Positions 20,159 through 29,365 of a stretch of 64,000 bases of DNA are shown in pieces. Source of the DNA: Halomonas korlensis (GTDB lineage: Bacteria; Pseudomonadota; Gammaproteobacteria; Pseudomonadales; Halomonadaceae); NCBI RefSeq assembly GCF_900116705.1, contig NZ_FPBP01000001.1, positions 434,001 through 498,000 on the forward strand, given 5' to 3'. Each line of letters opens with the position of its first letter. Within the stretch, counting starts at the first letter, position 1. The notes below the pieces were generated by a model. That model made no database searches. It was given only the letters and a program-made list of their open reading frames with translations, and was not told where the DNA came from. The position numbers and the translations under genes are program-made.

Positions 20159-21225
20159 AGGCTCGTTTCCTTATTTTCAACGGCGGTATTGGGAATAAGT
20201 GGCACCACCTGAAGCGCCAGAGAGTCGCGAATCGATTCTGCCAACTCGGTCACTGCCATCGCGTAAAGGTGGCTATGGTTATAGCGAGTGATGACGTAGA
20301 AGTTGTCATGACCGAAACGGTAGCGCCAGTTCGTCTCGTCGATTTCCAGCGCCAGGGGTATGACCTCCTGCGCCGCGTCGATCCCCACTTCTGGGCGAAT
20401 GCCCTTCTCGGCCAACTCCGCAACCTCGCGGTAGGGCTTGGCCGTTCGGTTGAACTCGATGTCATGAGGGGGCGCCGCTGGTCCCTTGGCCTCTTGATAG
20501 ACAGGCTCGTCGGCCTGCCAACCATGCTGCGCGAAATAGTTGCCGACACTGCCGATGGCATCTACCGGATTGGTCCATAGGTCGCGTATCCCGTCAGCGT
20601 CGAAATCGACGGCATAGGCGCGATAGCTGGTAGGAATGAACTGCGGATAGCCCATTGCACCGGCATAGGAGCCTTTCAAGCTGCCAGGATCAACGTTCTG
20701 CTCGTAAGTAATATCGAGAAACGCCGCCAATTCGCCGCGAAAAAAGCCTCCGCGCTGCGGATGGTGAAAGGCCAGGGTGGCCAGGGAATCCAGCACCCGA
20801 TGGTCACCGGTGAAGCGGCCGTAGCTGGTCTCGACCCCGATGATCGCAGCGATGACCTCGGGCGGTACACCGAACTCTGCCTCGGCACGCTCAAACGCCT
20901 GACGATGCGCCTCGATGAAGCCAACGCCACTTTGAATTCGCTCGGGGGTCAGGAAGATGGCCCGGTACTCATCCCAGCGCAGTCGTCTCTCCACCGCACC
21001 CTCCATCGCCTCCAGCACACCTTGCTGATATTCGGCCCCGCGCAGGGCATCCTCAAGCCAGCGGCGTGGGATATCCTTGTCAGACAGTTCATCGACAAGC
21101 AATCTGGCCCCGGAATGCTCGCTCGGGTCAAAGTCTGCCATTGCAGGCGTGGTGAACGAGAAAAATACCAGACTGCTGGTGGCGATAATGACTTGTTTCC
21201 ACCTTTGTGAACGGCTCACCGTCAT
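20155..21225 (-). CDS. mltB: Lytic murein transglycosylase B
   Basis: This enzyme cleaves peptidoglycan glycan strands, forming anhydromuramic ends. A signal sequence with a hydrophobic core (IIATSSLVFFSF) ends at about AMA. The catalytic Glu lies in AAIIGVETSYGR, with SYAGAMGYPQFIPTSYRAYAVDFD downstream forming the substrate groove. I chose the ATG giving 356 residues because it begins the signal sequence; longer reading runs into the end of rodA. No lipobox is visible, so it may be soluble in the periplasm, unlike E. coli MltB. It lies between rodA and rlpA, a common order in Pseudomonas-like genomes. Confidence 0.93.
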   Translation of the reverse strand: MTVSRSQRWKQVIIATSSLVFFSFTTPAMADFDPSEHSGARLLVDELSDKDIPRRWLEDALRGAEYQQGVLEAMEGAVERRLRWDEYRAIFLTPERIQSGVGFIEAHRQAFERAEAEFGVPPEVIAAIIGVETSYGRFTGDHRVLDSLATLAFHHPQRGGFFRGELAAFLDITYEQNVDPGSLKGSYAGAMGYPQFIPTSYRAYAVDFDADGIRDLWTNPVDAIGSVGNYFAQHGWQADEPVYQEAKGPAAPPHDIEFNRTAKPYREVAELAEKGIRPEVGIDAAQEVIPLALEIDETNWRYRFGHDNFYVITRYNHSHLYAMAVTELAESIRDSLALQVVPLIPNTAVENKETSL

Positions 21226-21308
21226 GCTTTTGCCTCTTCCCGATGAAAATAAGGACCTGAAAGGTGCCATGCCATCCACTCGTGCGAGCTGGTGCTTGTG
21301 AGTTAGTA

Positions 21309-22469
21309 CTAACGCGGCAGCAGTCGGCGGTGGGTGTGAATCGCCATGAGAATACCGAAACCCGCCATCAAGGTCACGCTGGAGGTTCCCCCGAAGCTGA
21401 CCAACGGGAGCGGCACCCCAACCACCGGCAGGATACCGCTTACCATACCCACGTTGACGAAGACATAGATAAAAAAAGTCAGGATGATGCTGCCCGCCAG
21501 CAGGCGGCCGAAAGTATTCTGGGCGCCACCCGCCATCACGATGCCACGCATGACGATCACCAGATAGAGCATCAGAAAAGCCAGCATACCGACCAGGCCG
21601 AACTCCTCTCCCAGCACCGCGACGATGAAATCGGTGTGGCGCTCGGGCAGGAATTCCAGCTGCGACTGGGTGCCTTGCAGCCATCCCTTCCCCAGCAGGC
21701 CGCCGCTGCCGATGGCGGTGGTAGATTGAATGATGTTCCAGCCGGAACCCAGCGGATCGCTGTTGGGATCAAGAAAGGTCAGGACACGCTGCCGCTGGTA
21801 ATTGTGCAGGTTCATCCATAGCAACGGCAGCGCTGCGGTGGCCAACAAGGCCAGGATGGCAATAAAGCGCCAAGTCAGCCCCGCCAGCAACACCACAAAG
21901 ACCCCGGCAGTCGCCACCAGTAATGAGGTGCCGAGATCGGGTTGTTTCGCTATCAACACCACCGGTAGACCGATAAGCAAGCCACAGACCGCCAGATCCC
22001 TGACCCGTGGCGGCAATTCTCGGCGGCAGAGATACGAGGCCACCATCATCGGCATCGCCAGCTTCATCAGCTCCGACGGCTGGAAACGGATGACCCCAGG
22101 AATCACCAACCAGCGCTGGGCCCCCATGCCCATATCACCGATCAGCTCCACCGCCACCAGCATCAGAACGCCAGCAAGATAGGCCGGAAAGGCCCAGCGC
22201 TGAAAGGTTGCTGGAGTGAACTGCGCCAGTACCAGCATGACCGTCAATGCCACGCCGAACCGGACACCTTGGGCAATGGGAACCTGAAGATGCTGTCCGC
22301 TGGCGCTGTAGAGCACGACCAGACCAGCCAGCATCAGCAGCAACAGCATGCCCAGCAACCAAGGGTCGAGGTGAATGCGCTCCCAAAAGCTCCGGCGACG
22401 CGCGATCCCGCTGGCAGGAGGCCGGACGGGATGACTGCGGAGCCCGCGGGTGAGATCGATCATCGCCAT
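21309..22469 (-). CDS. rodA: Rod-shape glycosyltransferase RodA (SEDS family)
   Basis: This membrane peptidoglycan polymerase works with PBP2 in the elongasome. The 386 residues hold about ten membrane segments. SEDS signatures include the WNIIQSTTAIGSGGLLGKGWLQGTQ loop region and the extracellular ERHTDFI, with the C-terminal VGVPLPLVSFGGTSSVT. The start is 3 bp downstream of the mrdA stop. A second ATG two codons later is an alternative start. Confidence 0.95.
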   Translation of the reverse strand: MAMIDLTRGLRSHPVRPPASGIARRRSFWERIHLDPWLLGMLLLLMLAGLVVLYSASGQHLQVPIAQGVRFGVALTVMLVLAQFTPATFQRWAFPAYLAGVLMLVAVELIGDMGMGAQRWLVIPGVIRFQPSELMKLAMPMMVASYLCRRELPPRVRDLAVCGLLIGLPVVLIAKQPDLGTSLLVATAGVFVVLLAGLTWRFIAILALLATAALPLLWMNLHNYQRQRVLTFLDPNSDPLGSGWNIIQSTTAIGSGGLLGKGWLQGTQSQLEFLPERHTDFIVAVLGEEFGLVGMLAFLMLYLVIVMRGIVMAGGAQNTFGRLLAGSIILTFFIYVFVNVGMVSGILPVVGVPLPLVSFGGTSSVTLMAGFGILMAIHTHRRLLPR

Positions 22470-22472
22470 CGC

Positions 22473-24383
22473 TTAGTTTCCCGCCACACTGCCATCATTG
22501 CTCTCCAGGGTTTCACGGACCTCCTCGACATCCGGCTGTTCGTCCTCATCGAGTAACCAGGCATCGGTCATCGCACGGGCCAGGTGAGCGGCATGCGTAC
22601 TGCCACCACCGGCATTCTCGACGATGACCGACACGGCAATCTGGGGATCATCCAGCGGGGCAAAGGCAATGAACAGTGCATGATCGCGAAGGCGCTCCGC
22701 CAATTCATCGGCATCATAGCGCTGGTCCTGGCCAAGGGAGAACACCTGAGCAGTGCCCGACTTGCCGCCCATTCGGTATTCAAGCCCCACTCCGGTGCGC
22801 CGGGCCGTCCCTTCGCTGCCTGATATGACCTTTTCCATACCGGCGAACACTCTGTCCCACCACGCCTCGTTGGCCAGCTCGAGATCCGGCGGAGTATCCG
22901 GCAAGTCGACTGGCACATCCTCCTCCCCGATACGCCTGGCGATACGCGGCTTAACCCATTCGCCTCGATTGGCCAGCACCGAGGTAGCTGTCGCCAGCTG
23001 CAGTGGGGTGACTTGCCAGTACCCCTGGCCGATACCCACCGAGAGCGTCTCGCCGGGATACCAAGGCTGTCCGAAGCGGTCGCGCTTCCATTCCCTGGAT
23101 GGCATCAGGGCGTTGCTCTCACCGAAGATATCGTGCCCGACACGCTTACCGAAGCCGAAGTCGCGCATTCGTTCGTGGAGCCGATCGATCCCCAACTCAT
23201 GGGCGAGCGTGTAGTAATACGTGTTGTTGGATACGGCGAGGGAGCGCTCCAGATCGACTCGGCCATGTCCCCAACGTAGCCAGTTGCGATAACGACGCGA
23301 ATCATTCGGCAACTGAAAATAGCCGGGATCATTGATGGTCTTTTCAGGGGTTATCGCCCCTTCCGCCAGCCCCGCCATGGCCAGAAAGGGCTTGATGGTC
23401 GAGCCGGGCGGATACTGACCGCGAATGGCACGATTGAACAAAGGGAGATCGAGGTCCTGCTGCAGCGCGCGGTAGGAGCCAATATCGATACCGGTCACGA
23501 ACTGGTTGCTGTCATAGCCGGGCACCGACACCAAGGCCAGTATCTCGCCGGTCGCTGGCGCCATGGCAACAATGGCGCCGCGTCGCCCGTCGAGCAGGTC
23601 GAATGCTAGCGACTGCAGCTCCTTGTCCAAGGTCAGGGTAATGTCCTTGCCCGGGACCGGGTTGGTGCGGCCAAGCTCGCTGAGCACGCGGCCGCGAGCG
23701 TTGGTCTCGACCTGACGCAGACCGGACTGTCCATGTAGCGCGTCCTCGTAGAAGCGCTCGACACCGGTCTTGCCGATGAAGTGAGTTCCGGCATAGCGTC
23801 CCGCATCGAGCGACTTCAGCTCATCGGTGTTGATGCGGCCGACATAGCCCAGGGCATGGACCAGCATCGGTGCATCGGGATAGTAGCGCAGCAGCTGGGC
23901 CTCGACCTCGACGCCGGGCAGGCGGTGGCGATTGATTGCCAGCCGGGCAATCTGCTGCTCGTTCAGATCGCTCATCAGCAGAGCGGGCTCGAAGGGTCGC
24001 TGAGGCTGGCTGGCACGCGCGCGAAAGGCCTTGGCCTCGTCACCGGAGAGCGCCAGCAACGCTTCCAGTAGGTCCAGCGTGGCGGCAAAGTCGTCGGCGC
24101 GCTCACGGACCAGCGTCAGGTTGTACGTGGGGCGATTCTCGGCAAGCAGCACCCCGTTGCGGTCGTAGATCAGCCCTCGTGTTGGCGGCAACGGCTCTAC
24201 CCTGACCCGGTTGTTTTCCGAGCGCGTGCTGTAGACCTCATGCTGGACGACCTGCAAATAAACCAGACGCCCCATCAACAGGCCGGTCAATGCGACCACT
24301 ACCAGAGCGGCGACCAGCGAACGCACCCGGAAGATTCGCAGCTCCTGCTCGGGGCTCTTCAGCTTGTCGGGGGGTTCACGCAT
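22473..24383 (-). CDS. mrdA: Penicillin-binding protein 2, elongation transpeptidase
   Basis: This bitopic inner-membrane transpeptidase crosslinks peptidoglycan during rod elongation with RodA. A short cytoplasmic N-terminus is followed by one helix (SLVAALVVVALTGLLMG), the non-catalytic PBP dimer domain, and the transpeptidase with PPGSTIKP (active Ser), SNN and KSGTAQV. I prefer the ATG giving 636 residues; a TTG 13 codons earlier would add a poor N-terminus. It follows rlmH on the same strand with a gap of about 70 bp. Confidence 0.95.
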   Translation of the reverse strand: MREPPDKLKSPEQELRIFRVRSLVAALVVVALTGLLMGRLVYLQVVQHEVYSTRSENNRVRVEPLPPTRGLIYDRNGVLLAENRPTYNLTLVRERADDFAATLDLLEALLALSGDEAKAFRARASQPQRPFEPALLMSDLNEQQIARLAINRHRLPGVEVEAQLLRYYPDAPMLVHALGYVGRINTDELKSLDAGRYAGTHFIGKTGVERFYEDALHGQSGLRQVETNARGRVLSELGRTNPVPGKDITLTLDKELQSLAFDLLDGRRGAIVAMAPATGEILALVSVPGYDSNQFVTGIDIGSYRALQQDLDLPLFNRAIRGQYPPGSTIKPFLAMAGLAEGAITPEKTINDPGYFQLPNDSRRYRNWLRWGHGRVDLERSLAVSNNTYYYTLAHELGIDRLHERMRDFGFGKRVGHDIFGESNALMPSREWKRDRFGQPWYPGETLSVGIGQGYWQVTPLQLATATSVLANRGEWVKPRIARRIGEEDVPVDLPDTPPDLELANEAWWDRVFAGMEKVISGSEGTARRTGVGLEYRMGGKSGTAQVFSLGQDQRYDADELAERLRDHALFIAFAPLDDPQIAVSVIVENAGGGSTHAAHLARAMTDAWLLDEDEQPDVEEVRETLESNDGSVAGN

Positions 24384-24455
24384 GGGGGCAAAAGACCTTG
24401 GCAACCGCCCCGGCCAACGCAAAGGTCGACCTCAGGGCAGCGGGGAAATGGTAAC

Positions 24456-24923
24456 TCAGCGGTGATAGGGATGACCGACCAGAAGCGTCCAGGCACGATA
24501 GAGTTGCTCGGCCAGCAGGATGCGCACCAGCGGATGCGGTAGCGTCAGGGGCGACAGCGACCAATGTTGATTCGCCTCGGCGGAAAGTGAGGCGTCCAGC
24601 CCATCGGGCCCCCCTACCATCAGCACCACGTCACGCCCTGCCAAACGCCAGGCGTCGGCTTCACGTGCAAGCTCCTCGGTGCTCCAGAGGCGTCCGCCGA
24701 CTTCCAGGGCAACGCGATGCTCGCCGCCCTTGAACTTGCCACGAATCCGCTCGGCTTCCAGGGTAACGGCACGTCCCACATCGGCATTCTTGCTGCGATT
24801 GCCTGGCGTGATCTCCTCGACCTCGAAGGCAAAGTCACGCGGCAATCGCTTACGGTATTCCTCGACACCCGCCGTGACCCAACTCGGCATGCGATTACCC
24901 ACGGCAAGCAAGCGGACTCTCAC
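24456..24923 (-). CDS. rlmH: 23S rRNA (pseudouridine1915-N3)-methyltransferase
   Basis: This SPOUT-class enzyme methylates pseudouridine 1915 in helix 69 of 23S rRNA. The 155 residues contain the SAM-binding knot LMVGGPDGL followed by the C-terminal LSLSPLTLPHPLVRILLAEQLYRAW, ending HPYHR, as in the family. The start is GTG overlapping the rsfS stop (GTGA). Confidence 0.96.
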   Translation of the reverse strand: MRVRLLAVGNRMPSWVTAGVEEYRKRLPRDFAFEVEEITPGNRSKNADVGRAVTLEAERIRGKFKGGEHRVALEVGGRLWSTEELAREADAWRLAGRDVVLMVGGPDGLDASLSAEANQHWSLSPLTLPHPLVRILLAEQLYRAWTLLVGHPYHR

Positions 24924-25306
24924 GTACCCCTTGCCTCGCCGCGATGAAAGGTTTCTGCCGTGACCAGCGACTCGGCATCGCTGGGTAGATCGGCCCAGAG
25001 GCGTTCGAGATCGTAGAGCTGGCGAGTCTCCGGCAGCATCACATGGATGACCATCTCACCCATGTCGACCAGCACCCAATCGGAACCATTCTCGCCCTCG
25101 ACCCCTAGTGGCTGCAGCCCCGCCGACTTGGCCTTTTCGACGAGATTATTGGCCAGTGCTGCCACATGACGCGTGGAGGTGCCGCTGGCAATGACCATCA
25201 GATCGGTGACGCTGGTCAGGCGCGAGACATCAAGCAGACTGATATCCTTGGCCTTGAGCTCTTCCAGCGCATCCACCGCTAGCGTCTTGAGTGTGTCGAT
25301 ATGCAT
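24920..25306 (-). CDS. rsfS: Ribosomal silencing factor RsfS
   Basis: This protein binds uL14 on the large subunit and blocks subunit joining when nutrients are low. The 128 residues show the family core LKAKDISLLDVSRLTSVTD, IASGTSTRHVAALA, and SDWVLVDMGEMVIHVM. It lies upstream of rlmH with overlapping codons and 78 bp downstream of nadD, the usual nadD-rsfS-rlmH order. Confidence 0.96.
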   Translation of the reverse strand: MHIDTLKTLAVDALEELKAKDISLLDVSRLTSVTDLMVIASGTSTRHVAALANNLVEKAKSAGLQPLGVEGENGSDWVLVDMGEMVIHVMLPETRQLYDLERLWADLPSDAESLVTAETFHRGEARGT

Positions 25307-25384
25307 AGTCCTTTATATAAGCCCCTCATTGAAGCGAAGTCGTCACCCACTATTGTACCCACTCATTGCCGTCCTGACAGCGTG

Positions 25385-26122
25385 TCAGGACCGGTAAAGG
25401 CCATACACGTGAATGCGCGCCTCTACCGCCTCGGGGAGCAGATAACGAACACTGGCCCTGCTTGCCAGCCGATGGCGCACGTCGGTGGCGGAAATGGCCA
25501 TGCGCGAGGGTAAGCGCAGACGCAATAAATGCCCCGCTGGCGTCGACATCAAGGCTTGCGTATCTTCTACCTCCCGGTCAGCTACCATGTCGCGCAATCC
25601 CGTCGATAGCGGTGTATCAATGCCGGGACGATCGATCACTACCACATGGGCCAGCTCGAAGAGCCGTTCCGGCTGGTGCCAATCCGCGAGGCGCAGGAAC
25701 GCATCGTGGCCTAGCGCCATGACCAGCCGCGCTGCCGGGCCGACTTCCTCGCGCAGCGAGGCCAGGGTATCGGTGGTAAAGGAAGGCCCCTCGCGGTCGA
25801 GTTCGCGCGCGTCGGCGACAAGCCCCGGGGTGTCGCCGATCCCCAGGCGCAACAAGGCCAGTCGCTCTCCCGGTGAGATACTGGGCTCACCACGCAGCGG
25901 GGGCTTTGCCGCAGGTATCATGTGCACACGATCGAGACTCAGCGCTTCGCCAAGCTCTACCGCACTGCGCAGGTGTCCGAGATGGACCGGGTCGAAGGTA
26001 CCACCAAGCATGGCAATGCGTGGAGACGCCGACAGTTCATGAGGTTCAGGGCGTGACGCGTGACCATTCTCGATCACTGGCGCACCAGTCATGGGCGCAT
26101 CTGTTGTTGACGTCCCTGTCAT
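25385..26122 (-). CDS. nadD: Nicotinate-nucleotide adenylyltransferase
   Basis: This enzyme adenylates nicotinate mononucleotide in NAD synthesis. The nucleotidyltransferase signature [12 protein letters not shown] lies near residue 40, and the family ending has [10 protein letters not shown] (the ISxTxxR-type motif). The ATG at the proA stop (ATGA overlap) adds about 35 residues before the catalytic core compared with typical NadD; an internal start nearer the core cannot be ruled out. Confidence 0.94.
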   Translation of the reverse strand: MTGTSTTDAPMTGAPVIENGHASRPEPHELSASPRIAMLGGTFDPVHLGHLRSAVELGEALSLDRVHMIPAAKPPLRGEPSISPGERLALLRLGIGDTPGLVADARELDREGPSFTTDTLASLREEVGPAARLVMALGHDAFLRLADWHQPERLFELAHVVVIDRPGIDTPLSTGLRDMVADREVEDTQALMSTPAGHLLRLRLPSRMAISATDVRHRLASRASVRYLLPEAVEARIHVYGLYRS

Positions 26123-27426
26123 TGACGTACCTGGCCATCACCGAGCACCACGTACTTGCGAGTGGTCAGCCCCTCGAGGCCCACCGGGCCACGGGCGTGC
26201 AGCTTGTCGGTCGAGATACCGATCTCGGCCCCCAGGCCATACTCGAACCCATCGGCAAACCGCGTCGAGGCATTGACCATGACCGAACTCGAATCGACTT
26301 CGGCCAGAAAGCGTCGTGCCAGGCCATAATTCTCGGTAACAATGGCATCGGTATGGTGCGAACCGTAGCGCTCGATGTGTGCGATGGCCTCTTCAATCCC
26401 CTTCACGACCCGAATGGCAAGCACCGGCGCCAGGTACTCGGTGTGCCAGTCGGCTTCGGTAGCCGAGACGATGCCGCCGAGAATTGCCCGTGTCCGCTCG
26501 CAGCCACGCAGTTCGACACCATGCTCGGCGTAAGCCGCCGCGAGAGCCGGCAGCATCTCCTCGGCCAGCGAGGCGTCAATGAGCAGGGTTTCCATGGTAT
26601 TGCAGGTGCCATAGCGATGCGTCTTGGCGTTGATCGCGATGGCCAGTGCCTTTTGCGGGTCAGCGCTGGCGTCGAGATAGACATGGCAGACACCGTCGAG
26701 ATGCTTGATGACCGGCACGCGCGCTTCTCGGGAAATACGCTCGATCAGCGATTTGCCGCCGCGCGGAATGATCACATCGACATACTCCGGCATGCTGATC
26801 AGACGCCCCACCGCCGCCCGATCGGTGGTAGCCACCACCTGTACCGCCGCTTCCGGCAGGCCGGCGTCGAGAAGCCCCTGTCGAATGCAGGTCGCAATGG
26901 CGGCATTGGATTCGCTTGCCTCGGAGCCGCCGCGCAGGATGCAGGCATTGCCTGACTTGAGACACAGGCTCGCTGCTTCCATGGTGACGTTGGGTCGCGA
27001 TTCGTAGATGATGCCGATCACGCCGAGCGGCACGCGCATCTGACCGACCTGAATGCCGCTGGGGCGCGCACGCAGTCCATCGATTTCACCGACCGGATCC
27101 GGCAGGGCCGCCACCTGGATAAGTCCTTCGATCATTGCCTCCAGGCGGGCATCGTTCAGGGCCAGTCGGTCGAGCAGTGCCGCATCCAGTCCTTGGTCGC
27201 ACCCACGCGACAGGTCGCGCTGGTTGGCTTCCAGCACCCGATGCCTGGCAGACTGGAGGTGCTCGGCCATCGCCGACAGGGCCGCGTTCTTTACGGCGGT
27301 AGGGGAGCGGCGCATCTGTACGGCGGCCTGCCTGGCAGCACGACCCAGGCCATCCATGTAGGCGTCGACATCCTTGACGGCCGGGGTCGTGGAATCATAA
27401 GTCAGACGTGAAGATTGAGCAGTCAT
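26119..27426 (-). CDS. proA: Gamma-glutamyl phosphate reductase
   Basis: This NADPH-dependent enzyme makes glutamate semialdehyde for proline synthesis. The 435 residues carry [14 protein letters not shown], the dinucleotide region [13 protein letters not shown], and the catalytic Cys in [15 protein letters not shown] chose the ATG with an AGGAGG site about 11 bases upstream; longer readings give no homology. It heads the minus-strand run into nadD. Proline is a common osmolyte, which would fit a halophile, but nothing here shows special regulation. Confidence 0.95.
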   Translation of the reverse strand: MTAQSSRLTYDSTTPAVKDVDAYMDGLGRAARQAAVQMRRSPTAVKNAALSAMAEHLQSARHRVLEANQRDLSRGCDQGLDAALLDRLALNDARLEAMIEGLIQVAALPDPVGEIDGLRARPSGIQVGQMRVPLGVIGIIYESRPNVTMEAASLCLKSGNACILRGGSEASESNAAIATCIRQGLLDAGLPEAAVQVVATTDRAAVGRLISMPEYVDVIIPRGGKSLIERISREARVPVIKHLDGVCHVYLDASADPQKALAIAINAKTHRYGTCNTMETLLIDASLAEEMLPALAAAYAEHGVELRGCERTRAILGGIVSATEADWHTEYLAPVLAIRVVKGIEEAIAHIERYGSHHTDAIVTENYGLARRFLAEVDSSSVMVNASTRFADGFEYGLGAEIGISTDKLHARGPVGLEGLTTRKYVVLGDGQVRQ

Positions 27427-27521
27427 GCCGTTGCGTGCCTCCTGGGGCGCCACCGCTGAGACAAAGGGCGCGCGAGCGTTATACTGTGCCGAGAATCGGC
27501 AAGGAAACATACTAAGCCACC

Positions 27522-28412
27522 ATGCAGAGCAAGTACAAAATCGGCAAGAGCATTCACAGGATCGGCCTGTTTCGGGGCAACCTTTTGTTGGCTGCCGTTC
27601 TTCTGGCACTGCTCGCTGCCACGGCCGACACCCTGTCCGGTGCCCTGTTGCTATGGCTGGCAGCCGGTTGGCTAGGGGTAACCGCCAGCCTGCTGGAATT
27701 CAGTAATCGCCGCTCGGCCATGCTTCCCTGGCAGTTATTGCCCAGCCTCTTGCTGACCGGGCTCCTATGGGTCGCACCCGACCGCTATCCTCTGTGGTTA
27801 TGGGCCTGGGCGATGTTGATCATGCTGCCCCAGCCACGCTGGTTGATAATCCTGACGGCCCTGCTCGCCCTGCTGAGCTGGTGGTCGCTATTGACGTGGC
27901 TTCCCCTGTATCAGGCGATGCTCTCCGGCTTGGTACTCATTGGCCTGATGGCCCTCGGCCTGGCGCGCCAGTATGGGCTACAGCCCCTTCACGGCCAGGC
28001 ACGCCAGCGCATGCGTCTGGTACCCGAGCTGAGGCTATGGCCCAGGGAACAACTTGAGAGCGACCTGATCCGCGAACGTTCCCGGGCACAGCGCGAGGAG
28101 GTCCACGCCGAACTCTTGCTGTTGCGCACCCAGCGCCATAAGCTCTGGTCGCTGGCACGCCAGCTCTGCCGTCTCACGCGGCGTTTCGAAAGTTGCTATC
28201 GCATCGACGGCCGTACCCTGGCCGCATTACTGATCAGCAAGGATGCGAACAAGGCAGTGTCACGACGCCAGCGCCTGCTGCAGAGTCTCGGCTCACCCGC
28301 CAAGTGCCGTGCCGTGCCCTTGACGAGCGCCGAATCCTTGAGCGAAGAATGCCGTGCCCTTGTATCCCAGCATGAAAGGCTCATCGTGGTCGGTAAGGCC
28401 GCCCATGCGTGA
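27522..28412 (+). CDS. Membrane protein with eroded GGDEF-like domain (first of a pair)
   Basis: This encodes 296 residues. The N-terminal 150 hold five or six hydrophobic segments. The cytosolic part after about residue 160 has the layout of a diguanylate cyclase domain: a helix with [23 protein letters not shown], then [13 protein letters not shown] where R-x-GGDEF-x-LL would be. The GGDEF loop is therefore replaced by DGRTL, so catalysis is not expected. No c-di-GMP I-site is clear. The stop overlaps the next gene by 8 bp, and the next gene has the same architecture. Similarity to GGDEF is my reading of motif spacing, not a database result. Confidence 0.55.
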   Translation: MQSKYKIGKSIHRIGLFRGNLLLAAVLLALLAATADTLSGALLLWLAAGWLGVTASLLEFSNRRSAMLPWQLLPSLLLTGLLWVAPDRYPLWLWAWAMLIMLPQPRWLIILTALLALLSWWSLLTWLPLYQAMLSGLVLIGLMALGLARQYGLQPLHGQARQRMRLVPELRLWPREQLESDLIRERSRAQREEVHAELLLLRTQRHKLWSLARQLCRLTRRFESCYRIDGRTLAALLISKDANKAVSRRQRLLQSLGSPAKCRAVPLTSAESLSEECRALVSQHERLIVVGKAAHA

Positions 28413-29337
28413 TCCAAGAATCTGGTCGCGTACGCTGCATGCCCTGGCCTACCTGGCAGGCGCTGTGCTGCTCGTCGTACATGCCTTGTGGCTTTATCTG
28501 ATGGGCCACTACGCGAGCATCCTGCTGCCGACATTGCTGGCTCCCGTCATGCTGCTGGCCGCCCTGCTGCGGCTCGGACACAAGGATCATGCACGAGTCT
28601 CGGCCTTCTTGGTGCTGGTATGCGGGTACCTGCTGATCGCCATGGAACTGCCCCGGCAGGCGCTTCCAGCGCCGTTATGGGTAGGCATGCCGCCGGTGCT
28701 GACGCTATTGCTGCTGCCCCTTGGCCCAGCGACGCTGATCAACGTCTTGTCGACGCCCCTTTGGCTGTGGCTGGGCGAGGGTCTTCATGAGATTGACTTG
28801 CTACTCGGCTACCTGACCTTGGTCGTCGTCGCTGGCCTGGCGCCGCGCGAAGCCTTGCGGCAACAGGCCCTGCTGAAGGCTACCGTTCCTCATGACCCCG
28901 AATGTCCCGCCTTGAATCGCCAGACTCTGCATGACCGCCTTTACAGCGAGTGTGAGCGAGCCTTGCATCTCCAGCAGCGCCTCGCCGTCGTGATGATTCA
29001 CCTGCCACAGCTCGACATGGCCGGTGAGCAATTTGGCCCTGCCGCGCGTCAAGCCCTGCTCGACAGCCTTTGCCGCGAGGTATCCAGGCGCTGTCGCGAC
29101 CACGACCTGCTCGGCCGCGAGTCCCAGGCAGACTTCTGGCTGGTGCTCTCCGATACCAGCGAGAATGGGGCATTGATGGTCTGTCAGCGACTGGAGGAAG
29201 CCCTGCACCGCACGATCCTGCTCGAGACGGGCCCCGTCGAATGCCGCCTGGCAATGAGCCTCTTGCAGCCCCAGGAAACCACCGAGCGCTTCGAACAGCG
29301 CCTCGTGGCAAGCACTCACCGTCTAGCCGAAACATGA
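28405..29337 (+). CDS. Membrane protein with eroded GGDEF-like domain (second of a pair)
   Basis: This encodes 310 residues. About six hydrophobic segments fill the first 150 residues, then a GGDEF-like layout follows: PALNRQTLHDRLYSECERAL, LAVVMIHLPQLD, and LGRESQADFWLVLSDT at the place of the catalytic loop. The GGDEF motif is replaced by ESQADF, so the domain is probably inactive but could bind nucleotide or a partner. I chose the ATG inside the end of the preceding gene (8-bp overlap), which starts the first membrane helix; a longer reading is mostly inside the other gene. Confidence 0.55.
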   Translation: MRDPRIWSRTLHALAYLAGAVLLVVHALWLYLMGHYASILLPTLLAPVMLLAALLRLGHKDHARVSAFLVLVCGYLLIAMELPRQALPAPLWVGMPPVLTLLLLPLGPATLINVLSTPLWLWLGEGLHEIDLLLGYLTLVVVAGLAPREALRQQALLKATVPHDPECPALNRQTLHDRLYSECERALHLQQRLAVVMIHLPQLDMAGEQFGPAARQALLDSLCREVSRRCRDHDLLGRESQADFWLVLSDTSENGALMVCQRLEEALHRTILLETGPVECRLAMSLLQPQETTERFEQRLVASTHRLAET

Positions 29338-29365
29338 TCGCCCTTCCGAGTGATGCAATCCCGGC

